Numbered from the stretch's first letter, positions 14,686-23,099 are shown. The stretch: DNA of 40,977 nucleotides from Eubacteriales Family XIII. Incertae Sedis bacterium (GCA_031272365.1 JAISTX010000018.1:1-40977), one strand, 5' to 3'. The notes: generated from the sequence alone by a model not told the origin. Translations and numbers: made by a program.

Positions 14686-15551
14686 TGCGGGAGCCCTACA
14701 ACAAATCGGAACTCGCCGCGCTTTGCAAGGCGTTCGGTTTCACGTTCTCGAAATCCCTCGGCCAAAATTTCCTCGTGGACCGCAACATCGCGGCGAAGAT
14801 CGCGGACGCCTGCGGGCTGGACGCGGGCGCCGACGTGGTCGAGATCGGCGCGGGCGCGGGCGCGCTCACCGTGCTGCTCGCGGCGCGGGCGCGGCGGGTG
14901 TTCGCGGTCGAGCTCGACGGGCACCTGATCCCCATGCTGTCCGCCGTGTGCGAGGGCCTGCCGAACGTGACGGTCCTGCACGAGGACTTCTTGAAGATCG
15001 AACCGGGGCGGCTGTCGCCGCGCTACGTGCTGGCGGGCAACCTGCCGTACCAGATCACGTCCCAGGTGCTGGCGAAGGCGGCGGAGGGCGCGGGCGGTGC
15101 CGGCGCTATGGGCGGCGGCGGCGGCGGTGACGCCGGCTGCTTGCGCATGGTGTTCATGGTGCAGAAGGAGGTCGCGGACCGGCTGCTCGCGGCGCCCGGC
15201 GGCCGGACGTACGGAGCGATCTCTGTGCTCGTGCAATACCACTGCGAGCCGGAGCTCGTCTGCGACGTGAGCCGCGAGGTCTTCATGCCGAAGCCGAAGG
15301 TGGGCTCGGCCGTGGTGCGCCTCACGCCGAGGGGCAACGCGGCGGACGACCCCGCCGTCACAGCGCGGATGTTCCGCCTCGTCAAGGCGGGCTTCGGCCA
15401 GCGCCGCAAGACGCTGCGCAACGCGCTCGCGTCGGCTGGCTACCCGGAGGACACACTGCTGGCCGCCCTCGAGGCGGCGGGCATCGACCCGGCCCGCCGC
15501 GCCGAAACCCTCGGCCCCAGGGACTGGTACCGCCTCGCGGAGGCGCTGTAG
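14685..15551 (+). CDS. rsmA: 16S rRNA (adenine1518/1519-N6)-dimethyltransferase
   Basis: The 288-residue product has the KsgA signature order: SKSLGQNFLVDRNIAAKI, the SAM-binding VVEIGAGAGALTVLL, VFAVELDGHLIP, the catalytic NLPYQITSQVL, and the C-terminal MFRLVKAGFGQRRKTLRNAL. It dimethylates two neighbouring adenines near the 3' end of 16S rRNA during 30S maturation. A Gly/Ala-rich insertion (about residues 130-146, GAGGAGAMGGGGGGDAG) between the NLPY motif and the next strand is unusual. The ATG overlaps the divIC stop. Confidence 0.96.
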   Translation: MREPYNKSELAALCKAFGFTFSKSLGQNFLVDRNIAAKIADACGLDAGADVVEIGAGAGALTVLLAARARRVFAVELDGHLIPMLSAVCEGLPNVTVLHEDFLKIEPGRLSPRYVLAGNLPYQITSQVLAKAAEGAGGAGAMGGGGGGDAGCLRMVFMVQKEVADRLLAAPGGRTYGAISVLVQYHCEPELVCDVSREVFMPKPKVGSAVVRLTPRGNAADDPAVTARMFRLVKAGFGQRRKTLRNALASAGYPEDTLLAALEAAGIDPARRAETLGPRDWYRLAEAL

Positions 15552-15590
15552 TCAGGCGGGCAAGCATAGGCGCGAGCCACGGGCGAGCGG

Positions 15591-15626
15591 CAGCAGCTTG
15601 CCTGGCGAACAGCAGCAGCTTGCCTG
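15591..15626. repeat. two direct copies of CAGCAGCTTGCCTG in a convergent gap
   Basis: The 14-bp word occurs at 15591-15604 and 15613-15626 in the 101-bp gap between convergent rsmA and the DUF2510-like genes. An upstream TCAGGCGGGCAAGC (15552-15565) is partly complementary to it, so the gap may fold into a terminator-like hairpin. No T-run follows. Confidence 0.5.
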
Positions 15627-15652
15627 ATGAGGGGATTTGACTCAGCGTTTCA

Positions 15653-16132
15653 CTACCGGAAATACCGGAAAAATATGTCGATAAAACCAAAACTAGGCGG
15701 ATGATCGACCCAAGACGTAAAGAGGTTAAAAAAGCATAACCAGAGGGCGTTGATGATGGAGCAAACGAGGGCTGCGATGCCCAGCGCCACCCCGGTGTCC
15801 GCCCGATCCGGGCGGCTGCCAACCCCGCCTGCAGTACCTTGACTGATTGCGACAATCGCCAGCACAAACCCCGCGGGCACAAAACCCCATGCGAAGAAGA
15901 TGCCGATGATACCCACCACACGCGATGAAACTGCATACTTGTCGGCTACCTTGATCGCGTTGCTGTCAAGCGGCTTGGCCACCGTCCCTGCCGCTGCGCC
16001 TGCCGCGCCCGGCTCGGGCACCGGCATCGGGCGGCCCCACCAGTTTTTGCCGGTCCAATAGCGCAGCATCGCCTCCGGCTCGCCCGGCTCCTGCGTAATA
16101 TACCAGCCCGGTGCAGCCGTCTCCGTCTTCAT
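15653..16132 (-). CDS. DUF2510-like small membrane protein, paralogue 3
   Basis: This 159-residue protein begins APGWYITQEPGEPEAMLRYWTGKNWWG, a DUF2510-like module (Trp-Tyr ... Arg-Tyr-Trp-x-Gly-x-x-Trp). A linker and two strongly hydrophobic stretches follow (about 72-98 and 115-138). It is the most divergent of three paralogues encoded one after another. A GAGGGGAGG Shine-Dalgarno precedes the ATG. The small module is typical of actinobacterial and some clostridial membrane proteins; its function is not established. The hydrophobic part resembles DUF4190-type domains. It is last in the probable three-gene transcript starting near 17281. Confidence 0.8.
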   Translation of the reverse strand: MKTETAAPGWYITQEPGEPEAMLRYWTGKNWWGRPMPVPEPGAAGAAAGTVAKPLDSNAIKVADKYAVSSRVVGIIGIFFAWGFVPAGFVLAIVAISQGTAGGVGSRPDRADTGVALGIAALVCSIINALWLCFFNLFTSWVDHPPSFGFIDIFFRYFR

Positions 16133-16172
16133 GATCCTCCCCTCCTGCTCGCGAAAGGTTTCCTAAGGAACT

Positions 16173-16727
16173 CTAAAACAAGCCGCCCATTCTGTATATA
16201 ATGATGGCGCCGAGGATGGAGCTGGCGATGGAGCAGGCGAGGGCGACGAAGCCCAGAATCCGCCCCTGGCGCGCCAGATCCTGCCGTGTGCCGGCCATCC
16301 CCTTGTTGGCTTTGTAGATCGCGGTGAACGCCAGGATGTACCCGGCGAGGGCAAGAAGCCACGCGAAAATAATGCCGAGGATGCCCAGCGTCTTCGACGC
16401 AGCCGCGGCCTTGTCCGCCTCGTAGAGGGCCTGGCCGCCCGCCGCGTAGGCATTCGGGGGATAGCCCGGCGGGTAGGTGTTCTGCGCACCTGGCGGGTAA
16501 GCGCCCGGCGCGCCTTGCGGGTAAATGCCCTGCGGGTCCTGTTGGTAGACATTCGGCGCCCCCTGCGGGTAAGCAGTCGGCGCGCCAGGCTGATAGGCGT
16601 TCGGCGCGGGCGCGGTCGGCAACGGCTGGACGGCGTCCGTCCAGTTATTCCCGTCCCAATAGCGTAGCGTTGTGCCGGATCCGTCGGGGTTCGCATACCA
16701 ACCCGGTGAAGGTAGATTTTGTTCCAT
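16173..16727 (-). CDS. DUF2510-like membrane protein with Pro/Gly/Tyr-rich repeats, paralogue 2
   Basis: The 184-residue product opens with the DUF2510-like module (SPGWYANPDGSGTTLRYWDGNNWTDAV). A linker of about 65 residues follows, made of imperfect repeats such as YPQGAPGAYPPGAQNTYPPG. Then come ADKAAAASKTLG and two to three hydrophobic helices with a polar loop (KANKGMAGTRQDLARQGR). AGGAGGAG precedes the ATG. The repeat linker is unlike its two neighbours and probably disordered. Function unknown. Confidence 0.82.
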   Translation of the reverse strand: MEQNLPSPGWYANPDGSGTTLRYWDGNNWTDAVQPLPTAPAPNAYQPGAPTAYPQGAPNVYQQDPQGIYPQGAPGAYPPGAQNTYPPGYPPNAYAAGGQALYEADKAAAASKTLGILGIIFAWLLALAGYILAFTAIYKANKGMAGTRQDLARQGRILGFVALACSIASSILGAIIIYRMGGLF

Positions 16728-16786
16728 CGCATTCTCCTCCTGTATCCAAAACTAAGCCCAGTATACTACAAATCCGGGTCCGTTGC

Positions 16787-17251
16787 CTAATGTGTGAAGA
16801 GATAGACGACGAAAAACCAGGACAGCATGCCGTGCGTGGGGAAGATGATGCTCAGGAAGGACAGGATGGCGGCGCTGGCGACGGAGCAGACGAGGGCCGA
16901 AATGCCCAGCTCCCGCCCAGCCGCGGCCTCTTCCGGGCAGCTGCCGGCCATGCCGACCCGGCTCTTGTAGAGCGCGAGGAGCGCCAGCACAAACCCCGCA
17001 GGCACGAAAACCCAAGCGGAAAGGATGCCGAGGACGCCCAACGTCCGCGACAGGGCGGCGGCCTTGTCGGCCTCCCAGACAGTGCCGACGCCGCCGCCCG
17101 CGCGCGGCCCGCTTGCCCCGCCCGCGCCCGCACCGTCCGCGTTCAGGCCGGGCGCCAGCAGCACGGCGTCCGTCCAGCCGCTCCCGTCCCAGTAGCGGAG
17201 CATACCGCCCGCGTCGGCATACCAGCCCGATGAAGGTGAATCCGGCTCCAT
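16787..17251 (-). CDS. DUF2510-like membrane protein, paralogue 1
   Basis: This 154-residue protein begins MEPDSPSSGWYADAGGMLRYWDGSGWTDAV, again the DUF2510-like module, followed by a short Gly/Ala linker, EADKAAALSRTLG and hydrophobic helices (about 62-84 and 108-130). The start is ATG 17251, because AGGAGGAGAGG lies directly before it; the open frame runs further upstream but past the promoter at 17288. Paralogues 1 and 2 share the ADKAAA.S.TLG.LGI block. It heads the three-gene minus-strand unit. Confidence 0.82.
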   Translation of the reverse strand: MEPDSPSSGWYADAGGMLRYWDGSGWTDAVLLAPGLNADGAGAGGASGPRAGGGVGTVWEADKAAALSRTLGVLGILSAWVFVPAGFVLALLALYKSRVGMAGSCPEEAAAGRELGISALVCSVASAAILSFLSIIFPTHGMLSWFFVVYLFTH

Positions 17252-17287
17252 GATCCTCTCCTCCTGTTTTTCCCAACAACTACGCAG

Positions 17288-17317
17288 ATTATAACCCCCC
17301 CGCGCATGCCGCATCAA
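17288..17317 (-). promoter_or_regulatory. promoter of the three DUF2510-like genes
   Basis: On the minus strand TTGATG (17317-17312) and a perfect TATAAT (17293-17288) are separated by 18 bp. The leader to ATG 17251 is about 30 bases. Confidence 0.7.
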
Positions 17318-17546
17318 GCGGGAAATCCTTCGCGCACGGGTCCCGCCGCGGGGCTGCGGGGCCGCCCCGTCGCCGAAGCATGCCGTGTGCAAAAATAGCA
17401 GATTGGTAGTGCGTGGATATGGATGAAATAACATAATAAGGAAGATCATTCGTTGTACGCGATAATACTATCCGATTAATGTCAAAAAACCGTGGCCGCT
17501 GCCCGGGAAAGCACTACCAAACCGCAATATTTGCACAACAGCAGGG

Positions 17547-17640
17547 TGGAGGTTTCGCCGAGGAAGCGGGAGGCTTCGCAGGGGAAGCGGGAGGTTTCGC
17601 CGAGGAGGCGGGGGAGAGGTCATCGGGGAAGCGGAGGGTT
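17547..17640 (+). repeat. imperfect 24-bp tandem repeat in non-coding DNA
   Basis: GGAGGTTTCGCCGAGGAAGC and close variants recur about every 24 bp, three to four times. The plus-strand frame would read GGFAEEAGGFAGEAGGFAEEAG, but no convincing start or Shine-Dalgarno precedes it and it runs into the family D repeat, so I treat it as non-coding. The rest of 17318-17836 shows no gene. Confidence 0.55.
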
Positions 17641-17670
17641 TCACCGATGGCAGCCGCCCTCGAAATCGAA

Positions 17671-17736
17671 TTAGTACAGCGAATATAGCGATTTTAGGCG
17701 GTTTTCGCGCAAAAATCGCTATGTTCGCTGTATCAA
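17671..17736. repeat. 66-bp inverted repeat, family D, copy 2
   Basis: The left arm TTAGTACAGCGAATATAGCG (from 17671) and its complement ending at 17736 flank a GC-rich loop, followed by CTCG. Length and layout equal those at 1323-1388 and 33011-33076. Confidence 0.8.
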
Positions 17737-17836
17737 CTCGTTTTCCAACCTCTTCTTATAGGTCGGCAAGCCCGCTGCGCGTGCTTGCCATTGGATGGCG
17801 GCAGCGATGCCTCCGCCGCCACGGCGGCAGCGGCGG

Positions 17837-18805
17837 TCAACCCCGCGCGCGCTCCGCGCCTGCCGCCTCAAGCGGCAAAGCGCACGACAGCGCAGGGGAA
17901 AATGCGCGTGGCGGCGCGGGGGAAAAATCGTGCGGGAGCACACGGGCCGGCCTCTCCGGCAGCAGGCTGCGCAGGGCCGCGTGCTTCTGCGCGAAGCGCT
18001 CCGCGCGGAGGTCGGGGCGCCGGCCGAGGCGCCGGGCGAGCTCGAACGCGAACGCCCGGAAGGCAGCCGGGTCGTACACGAGGAAGGGGTCGGCCTGCAG
18101 GACGCCGACGCCGCGCCGCTCCAGGATGCTCGCGCGCAGGATGGCCCGCCCCTGTTCGGCCGGCGGGCAGCTGGCGGCCCGGCTGCGGTAGTCCACGGCG
18201 ACCTTGGCGTCGGCGTAGTACAAACTCGCGAAGTCCCGGTTCCCGGAGAGCAGCTCCTCCCCCGCTTCGTCCAGCGGGATCTTCCCGTTGAGGGCCGCGC
18301 CGCCGAGCCCGTACCCGCCGAGCGCGGGCGGCAGGCTGAGCAGCATGAAGGCCAGCGACTCACGCACCGACCCGCTCCCGTCCCCGACGAACTGCGCCGC
18401 CCGCAGCGACTTCTTGTTCCCGCGGTGCCCCGGCGTCTTGTCCAGGAAGGCCTTCAGCTTCTGCCGGGTCGAGAGCGCCCGGTCCGGCTGCCCCGGCGGG
18501 CAGGAGCAGATCTCCAGCCCGAGCAGGATGAGCCGCTGCATGTCCAGCATGGGCGCGAGCTGCAGGAACACCAGCTCCGGCGAGGCCACGTTGGCCCCGT
18601 CCATCGCGACCACCGCGCCGGGCGGCAGCGGCAGCTTGGACTCATGCACCCGCAGCCCTTGCCGCCGGATGTTCTGCGCGCCGTCCAGCACGGTGATGTC
18701 GGACACATCCGCCCGCCCGAGCCCCGGCGCGCCGCCGAGCACGACGTCAAGGTTCGGGATCCCGAGGCGCCGCGCCGCCGAAATGTGGCTGAGGATCACC
18801 TTCAT
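17837..18805 (-). CDS. uncharacterised protein, possibly a degenerate DUF559/AbiEi-like nuclease
   Basis: The 322-residue product shows a pattern I associate with a large family of poorly characterised proteins carrying a C-terminal PD-(D/E)XK-like fold: VILSHISAARR at the start, LPLPPGAVVAMDGANVASPELVFLQLA, then SGSVRESLAFMLLSLPPALGGYGL and LNGKIPLDEAG, and finally DFASLYYADAKVAVDYRSR. In that family the last motif is usually closer to YWP...VAIEYDS with a following His; here Arg replaces the second Asp and the His is absent, so catalysis is doubtful. It starts 18 bases after thrC on the same strand and so may be co-transcribed with it. The assignment is a guess from pattern; the gene itself looks real by codon style and length. 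Confidence 0.6.
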   Translation of the reverse strand: MKVILSHISAARRLGIPNLDVVLGGAPGLGRADVSDITVLDGAQNIRRQGLRVHESKLPLPPGAVVAMDGANVASPELVFLQLAPMLDMQRLILLGLEICSCPPGQPDRALSTRQKLKAFLDKTPGHRGNKKSLRAAQFVGDGSGSVRESLAFMLLSLPPALGGYGLGGAALNGKIPLDEAGEELLSGNRDFASLYYADAKVAVDYRSRAASCPPAEQGRAILRASILERRGVGVLQADPFLVYDPAAFRAFAFELARRLGRRPDLRAERFAQKHAALRSLLPERPARVLPHDFSPAPPRAFSPALSCALPLEAAGAERARG

Positions 18806-18823
18806 GGAACATCCCCAAGCCCG

Positions 18824-20359
18824 CTATCCCGCAAGCGCCGCGTCGATCGTCGCGCGCACGCCTTCCCTCTCGATGACCTGCTCGTGCAGGACGGGCTTCG
18901 ACTCGAGATCCCGCAGCCCCTCGGGCACGGCGACCCCCGTATATTCGAATAACTGTCTGACGGCGGCAAACTCGTCTTCCGCTTCCGCCAGCCCCAGCAC
19001 CCTTGCCACGCTGCCCGCGAATTTGTACGGGCTCGCGGTGGAGGCGATGACGACCGGCGTGCGGTCGCCCGTCTCCTTCCAGTAGCCCCGCATGACCGCG
19101 CAGGCGACCGCCGTGTGCGTGTCGATGAGGTAGCGCTGCCCCTGCCACAGCGAGGCCAGAGCCCCGTGCGCCCGCTCCATGTCCGCGAAGCCGCCGTAGA
19201 ACCGGCTGTCTTCCAGCCCCTGCCGCACCGCTTCCCCCGCGTCGTAGTAGCCGTCCGCGTCGAGGCCGCCCATCATGCGGCGGACGTCTCCGTCCGCCCC
19301 CGCCGCGACCCCGCCGGACAGGTGCCACAGCAGGCGCTCGAGGTTGCTCGAGATGAGGATGTCCATCGACGGCGAGTCCGTCAGCACGAAGTCCCGGCGC
19401 CTGTCGTAGACGCCCGAGCGCAGGAAGTCCGTCAGCACCTTGTTTTCGTTCGAGGCGCAGATGAGGCGCCCCACGGGCACGCCGATCTGCTTCGCGTACC
19501 ACGCCGCGAGGATGTTGCCGAAATTGCCGGTCGGCACGCAGATGTTGACCGGCTCGCCCGGCCCCACCGCGCCAGATGCGGCGAGCCTGGCCCAGGCCGA
19601 CACGTAGTAGGCGACCTGCGGCACGAGGCGGCCGATGTTGATCGAGTTTGCCGACGATAGCCGCACGCCGCGCGCGGCCAAGGCCGCGCCGTACGCCGCA
19701 TCGCCCGAGACGTTCTTCACCGCCGTCTGCGCGTCGTCGAAATTGCCGCGGATGCCGAAGACGTGGACGTTGCCGCCCTCCTGCGTGACCATCTGCCGCT
19801 CCTGCACGGCGGACACCCCGTCCTTCGGGTAGTAGACGAAGATCTCCGTCCCCGGCACGTCCGCGAAGCCCGCGAGCGCCGCCTTGCCCGTGTCGCCCGA
19901 GGTCGCCGTGAGGATCACGATCTTCTTGTCCTCGCCGGTCTTCCGGGCCGCCGTCTTCATGAGGTAGGGCAGGATCGTGAGCGCCATGTCCTTGAAGGCC
20001 GCCGTCGGCCCGTGCCACAGCTCCAGCACGTGGGCGTCGGCAGGGCGGCCGGCGGCATCGTCTTTTGTTATTGAAAACAGGGGGGCGATGTCGGGGGCGT
20101 CAAATTTCCTGTCGTAGGCACCGTCCACGCAGGCCTCGATCTCCTGCGCCGTGAAGTCCGGCAGGAACGCCGCGAGCACGAGCTTCGCGATGCCCCGGTA
20201 GCCGCCGCCCGCGAGCGCGGCCGCGTCGAAATCCGCGCTGACGTCGATGTCCGGGAAGCTGGTGGGCACGTATAGCCCCCGGTCGGGCGCGAGCCCCCGG
20301 ACGATGGCCTGCGCGCCGCTGATGCGCTCCCGATCCCCGCGTGTGCTGATGTAATCCAT
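18824..20359 (-). CDS. thrC: threonine synthase
   Basis: This 511-residue protein starts MDYISTRGD, as the family does. It contains the PLP-lysine motif LWHGPTAAFKDMALTILP (Lys near residue 110), the TATSGDTGKAALAGF phosphate-binding segment, NFDDAQTAVK and the GNFGNILAAWYAK block. It converts O-phosphohomoserine to threonine. ATG 20359 is used because GGAG lies just before it and the family begins here; the frame is open further upstream but across the promoter. It diverges from lysA-dapL with 57 bp between start codons, placing threonine and lysine synthesis side by side. Confidence 0.96.
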   Translation of the reverse strand: MDYISTRGDRERISGAQAIVRGLAPDRGLYVPTSFPDIDVSADFDAAALAGGGYRGIAKLVLAAFLPDFTAQEIEACVDGAYDRKFDAPDIAPLFSITKDDAAGRPADAHVLELWHGPTAAFKDMALTILPYLMKTAARKTGEDKKIVILTATSGDTGKAALAGFADVPGTEIFVYYPKDGVSAVQERQMVTQEGGNVHVFGIRGNFDDAQTAVKNVSGDAAYGAALAARGVRLSSANSINIGRLVPQVAYYVSAWARLAASGAVGPGEPVNICVPTGNFGNILAAWYAKQIGVPVGRLICASNENKVLTDFLRSGVYDRRRDFVLTDSPSMDILISSNLERLLWHLSGGVAAGADGDVRRMMGGLDADGYYDAGEAVRQGLEDSRFYGGFADMERAHGALASLWQGQRYLIDTHTAVACAVMRGYWKETGDRTPVVIASTASPYKFAGSVARVLGLAEAEDEFAAVRQLFEYTGVAVPEGLRDLESKPVLHEQVIEREGVRATIDAALAG

Positions 20360-20388
20360 TTCTACTCCTTCATTCTTATTATGGATAT

Positions 20389-20408
20389 AGTATAACATGT
20401 GGTATACT
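20389..20408. promoter_or_regulatory. divergent extended -10 promoters of thrC and lysA
   Basis: On the plus strand TGG-TATACT (20400-20408) points to lysA. On the minus strand TGT-TATACT (-10 at 20394-20389) points to thrC. The two -10 boxes are only eight bases apart and neither has a clear -35, so the two promoters must compete for or share polymerase and any regulator. Confidence 0.65.
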
Positions 20409-20416
20409 CACATATT

Positions 20417-21688
20417 ATGAGTGAAAAGAAATTACCCGTCTCCCAGACACGCTTGGAAGAAATCGCGGCGACATACGGGACGCCGTACTACCTGTACGAC
20501 GAGGGCGCCATCCGCGCCAACGCGCGCGCGCTGAACGCGGCCTTCGCGGACGCCGGCTTCACAGGCTTCGTCGAGCACTTCGCCGTGAAGGCGCTGCCCA
20601 ACCCCTATATCCTCAAGGTCCTGGATGAGGAGGGCCTCGGCATGGACTGCTCGTCGCTGCCAGAGCTCTTGCTCTGCGAGCGGGCGGGCATCACGGGCGA
20701 GAAGATCATGTTCACGTCCAACCAGACGCCGGACGCCGACTTCGAAAAAGCGCTCGCGCTCGGCGCGATTGTCAACCTCGACGACATTACGCACATCGAA
20801 GTCCTCGAGGCGCTCGGCGGCGGGCGCCTGCCCGAGATGCTGTCGTTCCGCTACAACCCGGGCCCGGACAAGGTCGGCAACTCCATCATCGGCAACCCCG
20901 TCGAAGCCAAGTACGGCCTCACGCGGGGCCAGCTCTTCGAAGCCTACGAAATCGCGCAGGGCAAAGGCGTCAAGCGTTTCGGTTTACATACGATGGTCGC
21001 CTCCAACGAGCTCAACATCGAGTACCACAAGGACACGGCGCGCATGGTCTTCACGCTCGCGAAGGAGCTGAAGGAGCGCCTCGGCATCGCGCTCGAATTC
21101 GTCAACCTCGGCGGCGGCGTCGGCATCCCGTACAAGCCCGAGGACGAGGCCATCGCCTGGCCCGCGCTCGCACGCGCGGTGCGCGGGGCATACGACGAAA
21201 TCCTCGGCTCCGCGGGCGTCGCGCCCCTCATCAAGACCGAATACGGCCGCCCGATCACCGGCCCCTACGGCTGGCTCGTCTGCCGCGCCATCCGCGAAAA
21301 GCACATCTACCGCGACTACATCGGCCTCGACGCCTCGATGGCCGACCTGATGCGGCCCGGCCTCTACGGCGCCTACCACCACGTCACCATCCCCGGCAAG
21401 GAGGATCGGCCGGCCGACCAGGTGTACGACATCGTAGGCGGCCTGTGCGAGAATAATGATAAATTTGCGGTGCAGAGGCCGCTGCCGAAGATCGACGTCG
21501 GCGACCTTGTCGTGCTGCACGAAGGCGGCGCCCACGCCCGCGCGATGGGCTTCAACTACAACGGCAAGCTCCGCACGAAGGAGCTGCTGCTGCGCGAGGA
21601 CGGGGGCGTGCTCCAGATCCGCCGCGCGGAGACGGCAGAGGATTATTTTGCGACGCTGGATTTTTCCGGCCTGAAGGAGTTCAAGTGA
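20417..21688 (+). CDS. lysA: diaminopimelate decarboxylase
   Basis: The 423-residue product is a fold-type III PLP decarboxylase. The PLP lysine is in HFAVKALPNPYIL (about residue 62), followed by GLGMDCSSLPELLL, GLHTMVAS, the phosphate-binding FVNLGGGVGIPY, TEYGRPITGPYGW and the catalytic Cys in GGLCENNDKFA. It makes lysine and CO2 from meso-diaminopimelate. I place the start at ATG 20417, eight bases after the TATACT box; no Shine-Dalgarno precedes it. The next gene, dapL, starts on its stop codon and supplies LL-diaminopimelate, supporting this function over related arginine or carboxynorspermidine decarboxylases. Confidence 0.92.
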   Translation: MSEKKLPVSQTRLEEIAATYGTPYYLYDEGAIRANARALNAAFADAGFTGFVEHFAVKALPNPYILKVLDEEGLGMDCSSLPELLLCERAGITGEKIMFTSNQTPDADFEKALALGAIVNLDDITHIEVLEALGGGRLPEMLSFRYNPGPDKVGNSIIGNPVEAKYGLTRGQLFEAYEIAQGKGVKRFGLHTMVASNELNIEYHKDTARMVFTLAKELKERLGIALEFVNLGGGVGIPYKPEDEAIAWPALARAVRGAYDEILGSAGVAPLIKTEYGRPITGPYGWLVCRAIREKHIYRDYIGLDASMADLMRPGLYGAYHHVTIPGKEDRPADQVYDIVGGLCENNDKFAVQRPLPKIDVGDLVVLHEGGAHARAMGFNYNGKLRTKELLLREDGGVLQIRRAETAEDYFATLDFSGLKEFK

Positions 21689-22881
21689 TGAAACCAAACC
21701 CTTGCATCGAAAACATCTCGCCGGGCTACCTGTTCCCGGAGATCGCGAAGCGCCGGACGGCGTACCAGCAGGCGCACCCGGACGTGCGCGTCATCTCCCT
21801 CGGCGTCGGCAACACGACCGAGCCGATCTTCCCGGCCGCCGCGGCCGGCCTCGCCAGCGAGGCAAAAGCGCTGTCAACGCCGGACGGTTATTCGGGATAC
21901 CAGGACGAGGGCCGCGAGGATCTGCGCCAGCGGATCTCCGAGGTCTTCTACGGCGGGAAGTTTCACATTGACGAGGTCTTCATCTCGGACGGGGCGAAAT
22001 GCGACGTCGGGCGGCTGCAGCTGCTCTTCGGGCGCGGGGTGCCCGTCGCCGTGCAGGACCCGGCCTACCCGGTCTACGTCGACGGCAGCGTGCTGATCGG
22101 TGCGGCCGGCGCGATGGACGGCACGGGCTACGCGGGCATCACCTACCTGCCGTGCACGCCGGACAACGCGTTCTTCCCGGACCTGTCCCTGGTGCAGCCG
22201 GGCAGCCTGCTGTACATCTGCTCGCCGAACAACCCGACGGGCTACGTAATGACGCGGGCGCAGCTTGCCGAGCTCGTGGCGTTCGCCAACAAGAGCGGCA
22301 GCGTCATCCTGTTCGACGCGGCCTACTCGGAGTTCATCCGCGACGCGGACCTGCCGAAGACGATCTTCGAAGTCGACGGCGCGGAGACGTGCGCGATCGA
22401 GATCAACTCCTTTTCGAAGCCGGCCGGCTTCACGGGCGTGCGCCTCGGCTGGACCGTCGTGCCGTTCGGCCTCGCCTACGAGGGCGGGGGCAGCATCAAC
22501 AAGGCGTGGAGCCGCGTCATGGCGACGATCTTCAACGGCGCCTCGAACATCGCGCAGGCGGGCGGCCTGGCGGCGCTCTCCGAGGCAGGGCTGAAAGAGA
22601 TCCGCGCGCTCACCGATTATTATTTGGAAAACGCGCGGCGCATCCGGGAGACGCTGGGCGCGCGCGGCATCGCCACGGTCGGCGGCGACAACTCGCCGTA
22701 CATCTGGGCGCAGTTCCCCGGGCGCACGAGCTGGGACGTGTTCGACGAGCTTTTGAATACGTACCATATCGTGACGACCCCCGGCTCCGGCTTCGGCCCG
22801 GCCGGCGAGTCCTTCGTCCGCTTCAGCGCCTTCGGCCACCACAAGGACGTAGAGGAGGCCTGCGCGCGGCTGGTCGGGTGA
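21688..22881 (+). CDS. dapL: LL-diaminopimelate aminotransferase
   Basis: This 397-residue fold-type I aminotransferase has NISPGYLFPEIAKRR at its start, SLGVGNTTEPIFP, GYSGYQDEGREDLRQ, the DGAKCDVGRL segment, DPAYPVYVD, SPNNPTGYVMT and the PLP lysine in NSFSKPAGFTGVRLGW. These are hallmarks of DapL, which makes LL-diaminopimelate from tetrahydrodipicolinate in one step and bypasses the succinylase and acetylase routes. GGAG precedes ATG 21688, which overlaps the lysA stop (TGATG). dapF, needed between DapL and LysA, is not in the window. Confidence 0.95.
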   Translation: MKPNPCIENISPGYLFPEIAKRRTAYQQAHPDVRVISLGVGNTTEPIFPAAAAGLASEAKALSTPDGYSGYQDEGREDLRQRISEVFYGGKFHIDEVFISDGAKCDVGRLQLLFGRGVPVAVQDPAYPVYVDGSVLIGAAGAMDGTGYAGITYLPCTPDNAFFPDLSLVQPGSLLYICSPNNPTGYVMTRAQLAELVAFANKSGSVILFDAAYSEFIRDADLPKTIFEVDGAETCAIEINSFSKPAGFTGVRLGWTVVPFGLAYEGGGSINKAWSRVMATIFNGASNIAQAGGLAALSEAGLKEIRALTDYYLENARRIRETLGARGIATVGGDNSPYIWAQFPGRTSWDVFDELLNTYHIVTTPGSGFGPAGESFVRFSAFGHHKDVEEACARLVG

Positions 22882-22928
22882 CCGGGCTCGAGGCCAACCC
22901 CCAGAGGCAACACACGTAACAGGTTGCG

Positions 22929-22963
22929 ATTTGGTAGGAAAAGCACTGGTTTTCTTACCAAAT
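22929..22963. promoter_or_regulatory. 14-bp stem-loop between dapL and nhaC
   Basis: ATTTGGTAGGAAAA (22929-22942) and TTTTCTTACCAAAT (22950-22963) are complementary at all but one position (G:T) around a 7-bp loop. No T-run follows, so it is either a weak terminator of lysA-dapL or a binding site. It shares the TGGTA...TACCA ends with the palindrome over the nhaC promoter. Confidence 0.5.
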
Positions 22964-23042
22964 GTGCATTTGTTCCGTGAATAGGAATGGCGGCGGCTGT
23001 TTTTCGAATATTCTGAAATGTGTTTTATTTCCTTGCCTTCTG

Positions 23043-23063
23043 TGGTAAAATCTTTTTTTACCA
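23043..23063 (+). promoter_or_regulatory. extended -10 promoter of nhaC overlapped by a palindrome
   Basis: TGG-TAAAAT (-10 at 23046-23051) lies inside a perfect inverted repeat, TGGTAAAA...TTTTACCA (23043-23050, 23056-23063). A repressor bound here would block the promoter directly. ATG 23100 follows after GGAAAGGAGAG. Confidence 0.5.
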
Positions 23064-23099
23064 TTCATATTGCCATACTGCAAGGAAAGGAGAGTGCTC

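Noticed and set aside
17479-17688. Small protein with GGFAEEAG repeats
   Set aside because: No Shine-Dalgarno or promoter, the frame is a 24-bp tandem repeat, and it ends inside a family D inverted repeat.
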